Shown here: piece by piece, positions 27,285 to 36,870 of the stretch
Layout: every line of letters starts with the position of its first letter
Position numbering within the stretch: the stretch's first letter is position 1
Source of the DNA: Gelidibacter mesophilus DSM 14095
GTDB taxonomy: Bacteria; Bacteroidota; Bacteroidia; Flavobacteriales; Flavobacteriaceae
Direction of reading: 5' to 3'
DNA: 64,000 nucleotides
Assembly (NCBI RefSeq): GCF_000423005.1
Contig: NZ_AUHD01000001.1
Coordinates: forward strand, 372,001-436,000
Program-made: the position numbers and the translations under genes
The notes under the pieces: generated by a model
Database searches by the model: none
What the model saw: the letters and a program-made list of their open reading frames with translations, nothing else
What the model was told of the DNA's origin: nothing

Positions 27285-28121
27285 TTACCGCTCTTTCATC
27301 TGCAGTTTGGAGTTTCCTACAAATTTAGTGAGTGTGATTTTTGGCTCATTGTACAAATATACCTCACTGTTTCCAGTAGCCTCAATGGTAATATTTTCGC
27401 TAACGCGAATAGTGGCAGAACTGCTTAAATCGGCAATAAGGTTGCAGGTTTTTGTCAAGAATTCCTTACCGCTAAAGCTGGAAGAATTGTCAACGCGTAA
27501 TTGAGTGGTTTCAATGGTGCCGTCTAGTTTTGCCGAAGCACGTTGATAGAGGTCTATTTTCGCAGATTTTGAATTGAGAAGCGCCTCTATCTTCACATTG
27601 TCACTTAGAACAATTACAGCATTTTCGGCATTGATATTTAATTTGGCCCTAGCTTTATCTGATGCCGTATATTTAAGCTCATTTGTTTTTATATTGAGAT
27701 ACGCACGAGATGAGCCCGTAGTGGTTAAAGTTGTATTTTTTAGTTCCAAGGAAGTCAAGGAACGGATTTCACCATTATCCAAAACTTCAATTGTCTCAAG
27801 GCCATCGGCATAATTAACTTTGATATTCATACGTTTGCTAGAGGTGATATTTTTAGTGGTCTTAAACGTGAGTGTGCCATTAACTACTTCAAACAGTATG
27901 TATTCATGCAGATTACTGTCTGCTTCTATTTCAACTGAAGCTTTGCTGTTATAAATGATTTCAACGGAAAAATCTTCACCTACAACAATTGTATTAAAAG
28001 GATCAATATAAGTTTGCTTTATGGTTACATTTCTATCACCTTTAATTTTTTCATCATCTTGTGCTGAGGCAAAGGCGGTGGAGATTAAAACCAATAAAAA
28101 TGCAAAAATGATTTTATTCAT
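27285..28121 (-). CDS. Secreted GIN-domain (DUF2807) protein
   Basis: 278 residues with a signal peptide ending near ASAQ. The mature part is a regular beta-strand repeat (VSVEI-type and IEVLDNGEIRSLTSLEL) typical of the DUF2807 putative adhesin-head fold. It is the more distal of two such genes next to PspC and PadR genes. The family is thought to be cell-envelope stress or adhesion related, with no known enzymatic role. Confidence 0.85.
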   Translation of the reverse strand: MNKIIFAFLLVLISTAFASAQDDEKIKGDRNVTIKQTYIDPFNTIVVGEDFSVEIIYNSKASVEIEADSNLHEYILFEVVNGTLTFKTTKNITSSKRMNIKVNYADGLETIEVLDNGEIRSLTSLELKNTTLTTTGSSRAYLNIKTNELKYTASDKARAKLNINAENAVIVLSDNVKIEALLNSKSAKIDLYQRASAKLDGTIETTQLRVDNSSSFSGKEFLTKTCNLIADLSSSATIRVSENITIEATGNSEVYLYNEPKITLTKFVGNSKLQMKER

Positions 28122-28232
28122 TCTGACTATTTAAAATTTATAGGAACAAATATAAACAAAAACCATCCCAAACTTTTATTAAGGTTTGAAATGGCTCTAA
28201 AAGCATGTCTTGAAATGGGCTAGTTGCCCTGT

Positions 28233-28949
28233 TTATTGTGCTCTAACGCTGCCAGAAACTTGTTTTGATTCGTTGACTTTTTCTGGATTTCCTACATAAA
28301 TTATGTCGCCTCCACTTTCAGCTTTGGCAGTCAACTCTTTTGAAACATTGACTAGAATGTCTGCACCACTTGATGATTTTGCATTTACAGTTTGGGTACT
28401 TAAATTCTTCGCATGGATATCACTGCCACTTGAAGCATTAGCAGTCAGAGAGTGTGCTGTGCCTTTTACGGTTAAGTCGCTACCACTGGATGCCGTACAA
28501 TTTAAGTTATTTACCTTTATATCCAACTCCATATCGCTTCCACTGGCAGTATAAAGTTCTAGGTTTTCGGCTGTAATTGTGTTTGTGCTATAAATAGCAC
28601 TTCCACTTGTGGACGAAATCTTAGAAACATTTTTAAAATTGACCATAATTTTTTTAGTTGTGGAAGATGCTATGTTTTCATCAGCGTAGATCTTAAGGGT
28701 GTTATTTTCTACCTCAGTCATAATAATGTCATGCAAATTCTCATCGGCCTGAACAGTGAGGTGTTCAGTTTCGCTTTGTACCAAATAAACATCCAGTCCG
28801 TGGACTACTTCAATATGGTCGAAATCACCAATGAGAGAGCGTTCTTTTGTAATGACGTTCCCATTACCCATTCTTCCCAAACCTAAATTACAGGAACTAA
28901 GGGTTAAGCTTAAAATGGAGGCGGTAATAATTTTGATGAGAGTGCTCAT
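28233..28949 (-). CDS. GIN-domain (DUF2807) lipoprotein
   Basis: 238 residues with a lipobox Cys20 (LSSC). The middle has a run of near-identical beta turns (TSGSAIYS, TASGSDMEL, SSGSDLTV, SSGSDIHA, SSGADILV, SGGDIIYV), consistent with a beta-helix. It differs from its neighbour in its lipid anchor and Ser/Asp-rich turns. It lies 95 bases after the PspC gene and probably belongs to the PadR-controlled cassette. Confidence 0.85.
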   Translation of the reverse strand: MSTLIKIITASILSLTLSSCNLGLGRMGNGNVITKERSLIGDFDHIEVVHGLDVYLVQSETEHLTVQADENLHDIIMTEVENNTLKIYADENIASSTTKKIMVNFKNVSKISSTSGSAIYSTNTITAENLELYTASGSDMELDIKVNNLNCTASSGSDLTVKGTAHSLTANASSGSDIHAKNLSTQTVNAKSSSGADILVNVSKELTAKAESGGDIIYVGNPEKVNESKQVSGSVRAQ

Positions 28950-29044
28950 GATTGTTTTAATTTTGTTACGTTATCAAATATCTTTTAAATCTTCGTCCAG
29001 TACTAATCAGATCCTCTGAACTGTTGAATTATCGCGACCAGTTG

Positions 29045-30874
29045 TTAATTGTCTTCCGTCGTGATTTCTATACCATTATTATCAATATTCACCTTTACCC
29101 GATCATTTTTTGATTGGATGCCCTCTTTGTTGATGTCAACAGAGTTATTGTCGTTTTTAATTCTAAGTCCGTTTTCGTCAAGCTTAAATTCGGAAGAATC
29201 GTCGTTGATATCCGCTTTATAATAAAAATGCTCAGGACAATCCAGACATTTGATTTCAGTGTTCATAATTTGTAAATAGTGGCCTTCCATTCCGTCTGTC
29301 AGAATAGTATTATTATTGATTTCTCTAGAGTTTTCAGCATCCCTACCATTTTTATAAAATGTTCTGTTGTAGTAATTTCGGTGAAACGAGTGCGTATTTT
29401 GATCAACGAATAAAATAGAACCTTCAGGAAGATAAATCGTTACTTCAACTTCTTGATCGCGATATTTATTTTCAAAAGCAGTGGTCAAAAACCCATCAAG
29501 TTCCAATTTGTTACCAGTGATCTTATAATTGTAATTAATGTTCTCAGCTCTCTTTTTGGCATTTTTATAATTGTTGCCTCTCGAGCTGTTGTCAACCCTA
29601 ATAGATGCGACTGAATCCTTGGTAGACTTTAAAATGAGTTCGACATCGGTTAAATAGAGGAGTTTTTTGTCGTTATGATCATAAACTGGCTTCCACTGAT
29701 TGCTATGTCTTCCAAATTGTTTACTATAAGACTTATTGTGGGACATCTCTATGTATATGGTGTCTTTACCTGTGAGGACGGTGCTTTCAGTTTGCTGCAC
29801 AAGCGCATCTTCAGCGTATTCACTGGCTTGTTTTACGCCTATAATTACCAATCCAATGATGGCCATGAGCCATAACCCTAGTAAAGAAAACTTGGCAATC
29901 TGTCCTATAGACTTAAGATTGTTGACCAATATCTTCAGTCCTAAATAGAAAATAAAGAAGAAGGGGATGCCAATGGCAAATAGAAGTAATAAGGACATCA
30001 TCCAGATAGGAATATTGGCCGCATTAGTTGCATCAATAAAATCAATGCCTGGAACATGGATCACATCTGCAACGCCAACTGAGAATAGAGCAACGATGAG
30101 TGCAATTAAAGTAGAAGCGCCAATAAGGATAAGGATAATACCAATAAATTTACCGATGACCTTTAAGAAAAAAAGAATAATTTCTCCAAGCGCATCAAAA
30201 AAACTTTTTGAACCTGATTTAATCTTGTTGCCCTGTCGGGGTAAATCTATATTCTTTACAGCATCTGAAACGTTTTGTGAAACATTCTCAAATCCGTCTT
30301 TAATTTTTTTTTCAATATTGCTTATATTGACAGGTTCTCCAGTCATGGTCAACTTTTCTGCAGTTGTTAGCGCTTCAGGCACCAAGATCCAGAACAAGAT
30401 GTATATAAAAATAAAAGTGCCACCAGAGCCAAAAGCCAACAAGATCCAAAGTAATCGCACCCAAATGGCATCAAGGCCTAAATAATGGCCTATACCTGAC
30501 GCAACCCCACCAATATAGGAGTTGTCAGTATCTCTAAATAGTTTCTTAGAAGATGTACTTTTACTTTTTTGATGGAAATCTCTTTGAGGTTCATCTTCAA
30601 AAATTTCATCATCTACAAGATAGTCTTCCGGTTGGCCCATAATGGAAATTACTTCATCAACTTCTTTTATTCTGATGACTTGCTTGTCATTTTGTACACG
30701 CTCATTAAAGAGTTCTGCAATACGAGCTTCTATATCAGCAATGATTTCAGAGCGCCCTTGCGAATCTGTAAATGAACGCTTTATAGCCTCAAGATAGCGT
30801 TGTAATTTGAGGTACGCATCTTCATCAATATGAAAAAATATACCTGCTAAATTTATGTTGACTGTCTTATTCAT
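29045..30874 (-). CDS. PspC-domain membrane protein
   Basis: 609 residues. After an N-terminal cytoplasmic region (residues 1-105 or so) the PspC domain appears (IGGVASGIGHYLGLDAIWVR, FIYILFWILVPEA). Further hydrophobic helices lie in the 230-350 range, followed by a long periplasmic, beta-rich part ending in VDINKEG/VKVNIDNNG repeats. Such fusions are common in Bacteroidota. A role in membrane stress sensing is inferred from PspC. It overlaps padR by 8 bases, so the two are translationally linked. Confidence 0.9.
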   Translation of the reverse strand: MNKTVNINLAGIFFHIDEDAYLKLQRYLEAIKRSFTDSQGRSEIIADIEARIAELFNERVQNDKQVIRIKEVDEVISIMGQPEDYLVDDEIFEDEPQRDFHQKSKSTSSKKLFRDTDNSYIGGVASGIGHYLGLDAIWVRLLWILLAFGSGGTFIFIYILFWILVPEALTTAEKLTMTGEPVNISNIEKKIKDGFENVSQNVSDAVKNIDLPRQGNKIKSGSKSFFDALGEIILFFLKVIGKFIGIILILIGASTLIALIVALFSVGVADVIHVPGIDFIDATNAANIPIWMMSLLLLFAIGIPFFFIFYLGLKILVNNLKSIGQIAKFSLLGLWLMAIIGLVIIGVKQASEYAEDALVQQTESTVLTGKDTIYIEMSHNKSYSKQFGRHSNQWKPVYDHNDKKLLYLTDVELILKSTKDSVASIRVDNSSRGNNYKNAKKRAENINYNYKITGNKLELDGFLTTAFENKYRDQEVEVTIYLPEGSILFVDQNTHSFHRNYYNRTFYKNGRDAENSREINNNTILTDGMEGHYLQIMNTEIKCLDCPEHFYYKADINDDSSEFKLDENGLRIKNDNNSVDINKEGIQSKNDRVKVNIDNNGIEITTEDN

Positions 30875-31211
30875 TTCTTGATTTTTTTGAGTTGGTTACT
30901 AGGTTGACTGCATTTTGTAATTCATTCCAAGTGGTGGTTAATTCCTGAAGGAATAATTTGCCCGTTTCTGTGAGGCCATAATATTTACGTGGTGGGCCAG
31001 ACGTAGATTCTTCCCATCTGTAATTTAAAAGACCAGCATTTTTTAGCCTTGTCAGTAGCGGATAGATAGTTCCTTCCACTACGAGCATCTTTGCGTCTTT
31101 AAGGGTGCCTAAAATTTCGGCAACATAAGCATCTTCATCTTTCAGGACCGAGAGGATGCAGTATTCTAAAACACCTTTCCGCATTTGTGCTTTCGTATTT
31201 TCAATTTTCAT
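30867..31211 (-). CDS. PadR-family transcriptional regulator
   Basis: 114 residues. Recognised by MRKGVLEYCILSVLK, the winged-helix core (VVEGTIYPLLTRLKNAGLLN) and RKYYGLTETGK. PadR proteins are repressors that usually control a neighbouring membrane or efflux gene. Here it heads the cassette with pspC and the two GIN genes and overlaps pspC. Confidence 0.92.
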   Translation of the reverse strand: MKIENTKAQMRKGVLEYCILSVLKDEDAYVAEILGTLKDAKMLVVEGTIYPLLTRLKNAGLLNYRWEESTSGPPRKYYGLTETGKLFLQELTTTWNELQNAVNLVTNSKKSRNE

Positions 31212-31342
31212 AGTTCTTTTCTGTGTTTATTGTCTCATGCTTTTAGGACTTTGCGCAGGAAACTTTTTGCGTTTTAATCGAAGATATTTGACAATGTTTT
31301 TGTTAGGTCGTCACTTGATTTGATAATGGAAAACTGTTTGAT

Positions 31343-31394
<52 letters not shown>

Positions 31395-31405
31395 TGTCAA
31401 ATTTA

Positions 31406-31852
31406 TTATTTTAAAAAATTAATAGTTAGAGGATATTTGTAAAGTTCACCGTCTCTAGCCTTTAAACTCGCCACTACAATAAATACTATTTCTAAAATAA
31501 ATCCTGTAATGGCCAAAACTCCAAAGCCCCCAGTAATATAAAGTAGGGGAGAAGGTTTACCTATATTGATATGAAAATTGTCAAATCCATTAAAATCTAA
31601 AAGATTAATCTGGCCTAGAATACCGAAAATAAAAAATGGAATGGTTAATGCTCCCAAGATGATGGCATAAAGTAAGATACTGATTTGAAAATTTATGGCT
31701 TGTTTACCGTGTTCATTAACAAATTCAGATTTGTCCTTATTGGTGACCCATAAAATGATTGGCCCTATAAAATTTCCAAAAGGAAATATGAATCTCGAAA
31801 ATGTTGATAAATGGATAAAAGTGGCGATGTTCTTTTGGTGATTGTCGATCAT
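31406..31852 (-). CDS. DUF4870 membrane protein
   Basis: 148 residues with hydrophobic segments at about 15-35, 55-80 and 105-130. FIHLSTFSRFIFPFGNFIGP, VNEHGKQAINFQISILLY and FIVVASLKARDGELYKYPLT are the family markers. Function unknown. A consensus promoter sits upstream (31881-31913). Confidence 0.85.
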   Translation of the reverse strand: MIDNHQKNIATFIHLSTFSRFIFPFGNFIGPIILWVTNKDKSEFVNEHGKQAINFQISILLYAIILGALTIPFFIFGILGQINLLDFNGFDNFHINIGKPSPLLYITGGFGVLAITGFILEIVFIVVASLKARDGELYKYPLTINFLK

Positions 31853-31880
31853 TTTTAAGGATATATAATAGTTGCTAATG

Positions 31881-31913
31881 CAAATATATATCTAAAAGAA
31901 GGTATTATGCAAA
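31881..31913 (-). promoter_or_regulatory. Bacteroidota promoter of the DUF4870 gene
   Basis: On the minus strand TTTG, 21 bases, then TATATTTG. Spacing and both elements fit the flavobacterial consensus, and the ATG at 31852 lies 28 bases further. Confidence 0.65.
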
Positions 31914-31996
31914 ACACAGTACTGTAATTTAACATAAAATTAACAAATTGGGAATTGGATTTAAATTGATAAATTAGCACTTAACAAATCTTGAAA

Positions 31997-32452
31997 ATGG
32001 AAATATCACCAAGAAAACTCAATGCTTTTTTAAGTTTTAAACTCCCATCAGCATTTTTTTGTGGGGTTAGGGCAAAATATATTGATGACCAACAGTGTAA
32101 AGTTAGCGTCAAACACCGATGGATCAATCAAAACCCCTTCAATTCTATGTTCTGGGCGGTTCAGGGCATGGCAGCAGAGTTGACTACAGGTGCTTTGGTA
32201 ATGTCAAAAATTAAAGAAAGTGGGAAGCCAATTTCTATGTTAGTGGCCACCAATAATGCTTCATTTACGAAAAAAGCAACAGGGCGCATTAATTTTATTT
32301 GTATTGATGGCCATAAAGTTGATGCAGCAATAAAGAAAACCATTGAAACTGGTGAAGGCCAAACTATTTGGATGAATTCCGTTGGCACCAATCAAGAAGG
32401 GATTGAAGTTTCAAATTTTAATTTTGAATGGACGATAAAAGTTAGAAGTTAG
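31997..32452 (+). CDS. DUF4442-type hotdog-fold protein
   Basis: 151 residues from ATG 31997 (an in-frame TTG lies at 31991). KVSVKHRWINQNPFNSMFWA, AAELTTGALVMSKI and ATGRINFIC match the DUF4442 thioesterase-like family. It may hydrolyse or bind acyl thioesters; no substrate is known. It is a single gene divergent from DUF4870. Confidence 0.75.
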   Translation: MEISPRKLNAFLSFKLPSAFFCGVRAKYIDDQQCKVSVKHRWINQNPFNSMFWAVQGMAAELTTGALVMSKIKESGKPISMLVATNNASFTKKATGRINFICIDGHKVDAAIKKTIETGEGQTIWMNSVGTNQEGIEVSNFNFEWTIKVRS

Positions 32453-32727
32453 AATTTATTGTTGTTCAATAATGTATCTAGACCATTTCGTTTATAGAAT
32501 AAGGAACAAAGACTTGATTGCAATTAATTGATAAATACCAAGTGTTTACACTAAAATTGACCATTCACTCTTCATATCAATAGTTTCTAAAATTATGGTG
32601 TTATTTTAAAACTCCGAGGAAACTTTTATTTTTAAATGGAATCATTGACTTCAAATATTTTTCACTAGACGGCTGTAATAAAATATTATCATCCGTTTCG
32701 TGTAATTTAAAAAGCAAGAGATGACTT

Positions 32728-34317
32728 CTAGGTTACTTTTGGTTTTCTAAACATAGTGATAAGAAATACGAATAACGCAATAAAAATTGCGATACGGGCA
32801 ATATAATCGCCAGCCCAGGTGTAGAAGGTCATTTTTTCATTAGCCGTAACTTTACCTGATAAAGCCCCCTGGGTTCCGTACGGCAATGATGACATGATCT
32901 CTCCTTTGGCATTGATAAGCGCAGAAATCCCAGTATTCGCGCTTCTGACAATATCTCTACGGGTCTCAATTGCTCTTAAGCGCGCATAACTCAAATGTTG
33001 TTTATGCCCTTGTGTTTCGCCCCACCAAGCGTCATTGGTGATAATGGTCAATATTGTGGCACCATTTCTCACGTAGCCTGTTACAAATTCGCCGTATACC
33101 GATTCATAGCAAATAATGGGAGCCGGTTTTAAAGCTGGATTGGAGGTAACAAATACATCACGTTCGTCTTGTGTGGTTTTCATGGCTAAGGTTCCACCCA
33201 AATCGATCATAAAATCACCAATTAAGGGCTTTAAAACGTCTTGATAAGGGAGGGTTTCCACACCCACCACTAATTTCGATTTGTGATAAAGTTGTACGCT
33301 GTCGCTCGTATTAAGAAGCATTGCCGAGTTGTAATCATCATACCAAAATCCACTTTTGTGGTAATTGGATTGTTTTTTGACCAACGCCTTATCCGTAATA
33401 AAATTCACGAAAGAAATACCAGTTAAAATATTGATATTGGGATGTTCGGAAATATACACATCCAATTTTCTTTTAAAATAGGCGTTACTCAACTCATGGA
33501 TTTTAACATTGTCTGCAAACACCGTTTCTGGAGCGACTACAAGGTCTGTTTGGGGCTTTATTCTTGTGTCCGCCAAGTTCACTAAAAGATCAGCAATAGC
33601 GTCATTGGGAACATTGTATTTTTCAGAATAGGGATCGATATTGGGTTGTAGAGCAATCACATTAAGCTGTTGTCCTTCAATTTTATAAGTGTAATACAGT
33701 GTTAAAGAAACTATAATTGGCACAATGATTACACTTAAAATAATGATACTATTGGTTTTAATTTTCTTTACTGATTTTTGAAGTTGATATTTTAAAATGA
33801 CCTTAAAGAACAATATATTTAAAATCCAGATCCATAATGTGCCTCCAAACGTTCCCGTATATTCATACCATTGGATCCAACTAAAATATTCTGAAAATGC
33901 ATTGCCTAAATTCAACCATGGCCACGAAAAATCCCATCCTAAATGTAATTTTTCGAAAGCCATCCATAAACACATCAAAAATAGGAGACTGATGTTAACT
34001 GTGGCTCTTTTAGCAATACTATGATAAATGACCATCATTAGTGCCATGAGCATTGAATTTACCAATACGGCAAAACTGGCACCAAAGATATCGGCATATT
34101 GTAACCAATTGGTGGTGATGAAATTCCAAATGACAAAACTGAGGTAGCTGTATCCAAAGAGTCTCAATTTTTTCCATTTGATATTGGAGAGCCTGATTTG
34201 GCGTTCCACCAATAAAATTGGAACAAAACCTAAAAATAGTACTACTGGAAATCCGTAAGTAGGCCATCCAAATGCTAAAAGTAATCCTGAAAGTATGGCA
34301 AAAATGAAGTTTTTCAT
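32728..34317 (-). CDS. lnt: Apolipoprotein N-acyltransferase
   Basis: 529 residues. An N-terminal block of six hydrophobic helices is followed by a nitrilase domain with the triad segments VVAPETVF (Glu), YHKSKLVVGVE (Lys) and PIICYESVYGEF (Cys). It transfers an acyl chain to the N-terminal Cys of lipoproteins in the inner membrane. A final membrane helix lies at about residue 500. The window has many lipoprotein genes that would be its substrates. Confidence 0.95.
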   Translation of the reverse strand: MKNFIFAILSGLLLAFGWPTYGFPVVLFLGFVPILLVERQIRLSNIKWKKLRLFGYSYLSFVIWNFITTNWLQYADIFGASFAVLVNSMLMALMMVIYHSIAKRATVNISLLFLMCLWMAFEKLHLGWDFSWPWLNLGNAFSEYFSWIQWYEYTGTFGGTLWIWILNILFFKVILKYQLQKSVKKIKTNSIIILSVIIVPIIVSLTLYYTYKIEGQQLNVIALQPNIDPYSEKYNVPNDAIADLLVNLADTRIKPQTDLVVAPETVFADNVKIHELSNAYFKRKLDVYISEHPNINILTGISFVNFITDKALVKKQSNYHKSGFWYDDYNSAMLLNTSDSVQLYHKSKLVVGVETLPYQDVLKPLIGDFMIDLGGTLAMKTTQDERDVFVTSNPALKPAPIICYESVYGEFVTGYVRNGATILTIITNDAWWGETQGHKQHLSYARLRAIETRRDIVRSANTGISALINAKGEIMSSLPYGTQGALSGKVTANEKMTFYTWAGDYIARIAIFIALFVFLITMFRKPKVT

Positions 34318-34333
34318 TGGGGAAATTTACGAA

Positions 34334-34341
34334 CAAATTTA
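34334..34341 (-). promoter_or_regulatory. Candidate -7 element of lnt
   Basis: Minus-strand TAAATTTG fits TANNTTTG 16 bases before the lnt ATG at 34317. A TTTG lies 25 bases further upstream, longer than usual. Confidence 0.4.
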
Positions 34342-34499
34342 GTAAATAAGTAGCATGTGTTTAGAACAAATAATAAAGAAACAGGAGTCAAGACAAGAAG
34401 ATAGTACGGCAAGATTTGAGAATCAGAGCTCACAGTTACCGCCTTCGCTAATGTTGCGTATAGGTAAATAGGCTTCAAAAACAAAAATGCTTTTAGAAT

Positions 34500-35597
34500 T
34501 TATCGAAAGATGCTAAAATCTAATTTTAAGGAAAAGACGTTAGAGTAGAGCGCAGCACTTTGGTCGCCTATATCCGTAAATGCATAATCAATTTCAATAC
34601 CTCTGTATTTAAAACCAACCCCAAAATTAGGTTGAAAGGTAATGTTTTCAGAGTTGTCAATTTGTAATTCATTCTGGAAATTGCCAATCCCAGCTCTTAG
34701 GAACACCAAATCTGTATACCCAAACTCAAAGCCTAAAGAAGGCGTAATACTGGCAAAAGAAGTAGATATGACATCATTATTTTGCTCAAAACGCACATTG
34801 AGATCTAAGGCAGTCACTAAGGAATAGTCATAACGGAATATGAACTTTTTGGACATTCCCAATTGTAGTTTTGGAATAGTAATCTCAGTAGCTTCAGGAA
34901 CGTCTTGGTTTTGCCCATCAACAGCGTCTTTTATGGTTTCTAACTTATCTTTGTCAAAGGTCCATGCATTGAAAGTGGTCGTGATATCACGTGCCATCAA
35001 ACCGAATTTCCAATCATTTTGCGATTGAAATTGGATGCCCAAATCGAGCCCAAAGCCCCATGAAGAGGCAAAATCACCAATTATACGTCGGATGACCTTT
35101 GCATTGACACCATAACTAAATCCGTCAAGTGGAATTTTGCGCGCATAAGAAAAGGTCACACCGTAGTCCGCAGTAGAAAAAAGACTTATTCTATCGTAAT
35201 TAATATTGCCCTGATCATCAATTAATTGTGTAGTATCCAAAATGTCATCCACTCCAAACCGGATCAACGAAATTCCTATTGCACTTCTATTGTCCAATGG
35301 CATTGCAAAAGCCGCATAGTTGTAGTTGGCGATATTTGCAAAATAACTAGAATGCATTAAGGCAATTTGGCTGTCTTCAATAAAAATTAGGCCTGCTGGA
35401 TTCCAATATCCAGAATTGACATCTGCAGATTGTGATACAACGGCATTGCTCATCCCTAATGCCGCGGCATCTACACCAATATTCATAAATTCATTGGAGT
35501 ATTTACGGGCTGTTTGACCGTAGGTAATCATGGTCAGAAGCAGGAGGGCCAAAATACTGGTTGTTTTCAATCGCAAAATTTTTACAAAGATGCACAT
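34500..35597 (-). CDS. PorV/PorQ-like outer-membrane protein
   Basis: 365 residues from ATG 35597, which gives a good signal peptide ending TYGQ; the frame stays open to ATG 35639, but that falls in a repeat. The mature part starts NEFMNIGVDAAALGMSNAVV and has NSGYWNPAGL, both hallmarks of the PorV/UPF0164 beta-barrel family, and ends with alternating strands. PorV takes part in the type IX secretion system; paralogues have unclear roles. No other T9SS genes are adjacent, so I call it PorV-like only. Confidence 0.8.
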   Translation of the reverse strand: MCIFVKILRLKTTSILALLLLTMITYGQTARKYSNEFMNIGVDAAALGMSNAVVSQSADVNSGYWNPAGLIFIEDSQIALMHSSYFANIANYNYAAFAMPLDNRSAIGISLIRFGVDDILDTTQLIDDQGNINYDRISLFSTADYGVTFSYARKIPLDGFSYGVNAKVIRRIIGDFASSWGFGLDLGIQFQSQNDWKFGLMARDITTTFNAWTFDKDKLETIKDAVDGQNQDVPEATEITIPKLQLGMSKKFIFRYDYSLVTALDLNVRFEQNNDVISTSFASITPSLGFEFGYTDLVFLRAGIGNFQNELQIDNSENITFQPNFGVGFKYRGIEIDYAFTDIGDQSAALYSNVFSLKLDFSIFR

Positions 35598-35610
35598 TAT
35601 TTTTATTAGT

Positions 35611-35752
35611 GAAACCCAAAACTTAAGAGCGGAGCGCATTAGGTTTTGATGGCAGGACTAATCCCGCATTCCTGCGGGATGGAAACCCAAAACTTAAAAG
35701 CTGAGCGCATTAGATTTTAATGGAAGAACTAATCCCGCACTTCCATGGGATA
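35611..35752. repeat. Two tandem 71-bp palindrome-bearing repeats
   Basis: Unit one is 35611-35681 and unit two 35682-35752. Both begin GAAACCCAAAACTTAA and carry GAGCGCATTAG. Unit one ends in a perfect palindrome ATCCCGCA-TTCC-TGCGGGAT (35661-35680); the unit-two palindrome is degraded. They lie just upstream of the porV-like gene and look like an interspersed intergenic element. Confidence 0.8.
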
Positions 35753-36056
35753 TGAGCTAAATATATAAACAAGGAGCATGTTGCCTTTTTCAATATTAAG
35801 TCATTTCCTTTATAACTTTAGGACTTCTAAAGATTTCAACAATTTAATCTCTACGCTTGTTTTATAGAATATCCTGAGTATAACATATTTTATTAAAACA
35901 TGATATTATTTTAGATTGTGCACTTTCTCTTGATTTTACTTAGACCACTGTAGTTATAGGAACGCTGATCAACAATTTGAGTATTTAAGGTTTCAATAAT
36001 TGCTTATAAGCATATTCTTATAAAAATAGTTTGCTATTTTTACACAAACTTATATT
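35753..36056. other. 304-bp gap upstream of pssA, no gene seen
   Basis: AT-rich, with no open frame of merit. TATTTTTA preceded by TTTG about 20 bases before the pssA ATG is a weak promoter-like match. Confidence 0.4.
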
Positions 36057-36818
36057 ATGGCCTTTAGAAGACATGTTCCCAATATCATTACGCTGCTCAA
36101 TCTGTTCAGTGGAAGTATTGCGGTATTATTTGCTGTACAGAACAATTTTGTGGCTGCCGCCTTATTTATGTTTCTCGGAATTTTCTTTGATTTCTTTGAT
36201 GGACTTGTCGCTCGAAAACTGAATGTGCAGAGTCCCTTGGGATTACAACTGGATTCTTTGGCAGATATGGTAACTAGTGGTTTGGTGCCAGGGATTGTGA
36301 TGTTCAAACTTCTGAACTTGTCTGTAGGCCATTCAGTTTCGGAAAGATCTGAAGCATTATGGAGTAGCTCTTCCTTATTTGAAGGTCTTGAGCATTATGC
36401 ACCATTAGCATTTGTTGGTTTTTTTATCACACTGGCGTCTGCATATCGATTAGCAAAATTTAATCTGGACGAAGACCAGCAGTCTTCATTTAAAGGATTG
36501 CCAACGCCTGCCAATGCCTTGTTGATTATTTCCTTACCCTTGATTATGGAATTCCAAAATAGCAATGCCATTAATACGGTGATATTAAATCCGTGGTTTT
36601 TGGTGGCGATGACTTTTTTAAGCTGCTATTTGCTAAATGCAAATGTCAATCTCTTTGCCTTAAAGTTCAAAGAATGGAGTTTTAAAACAAATGCCGTACG
36701 TTATGTTTTTATCATTATGAGCGTGATATTTATAGTTCTATTCCAGTTTTTGGCGATACCCATGATCATTATTTTTTATGTCTTATTATCTTTGTTTTCA
36801 AAATCATTGACGAAATAA
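36057..36818 (+). CDS. pssA: CDP-diacylglycerol-serine O-phosphatidyltransferase
   Basis: 253 residues. The CDP-alcohol phosphotransferase motif DG-x2-AR-x8-G-x3-D-x3-D is exact: D48, G49, A52, R53, G62, D66, D70. Around eight hydrophobic helices surround it. It makes phosphatidylserine, the precursor of phosphatidylethanolamine, at the inner membrane. The DUF808 gene follows after about 50 bases. Confidence 0.93.
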   Translation: MAFRRHVPNIITLLNLFSGSIAVLFAVQNNFVAAALFMFLGIFFDFFDGLVARKLNVQSPLGLQLDSLADMVTSGLVPGIVMFKLLNLSVGHSVSERSEALWSSSSLFEGLEHYAPLAFVGFFITLASAYRLAKFNLDEDQQSSFKGLPTPANALLIISLPLIMEFQNSNAINTVILNPWFLVAMTFLSCYLLNANVNLFALKFKEWSFKTNAVRYVFIIMSVIFIVLFQFLAIPMIIIFYVLLSLFSKSLTK

Positions 36819-36870
36819 GTGATCTATTTCATCACACCAATTTCATTCTTTAACTAAATCACAATTATTA

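Noticed and set aside
30569-30775. Plus-strand frames across the PspC gene
   Set aside because: They lie antisense to a strong, domain-supported gene and show no domain.
34500-35597. Full type IX secretion locus
   Set aside because: Only one PorV/PorQ-like gene is present and no other por/gld components are in the window.
35598-35639. Extension of the porV-like gene to ATG 35639
   Set aside because: The extra residues come from the 71-bp repeat unit; the signal peptide fits ATG 35597 better.
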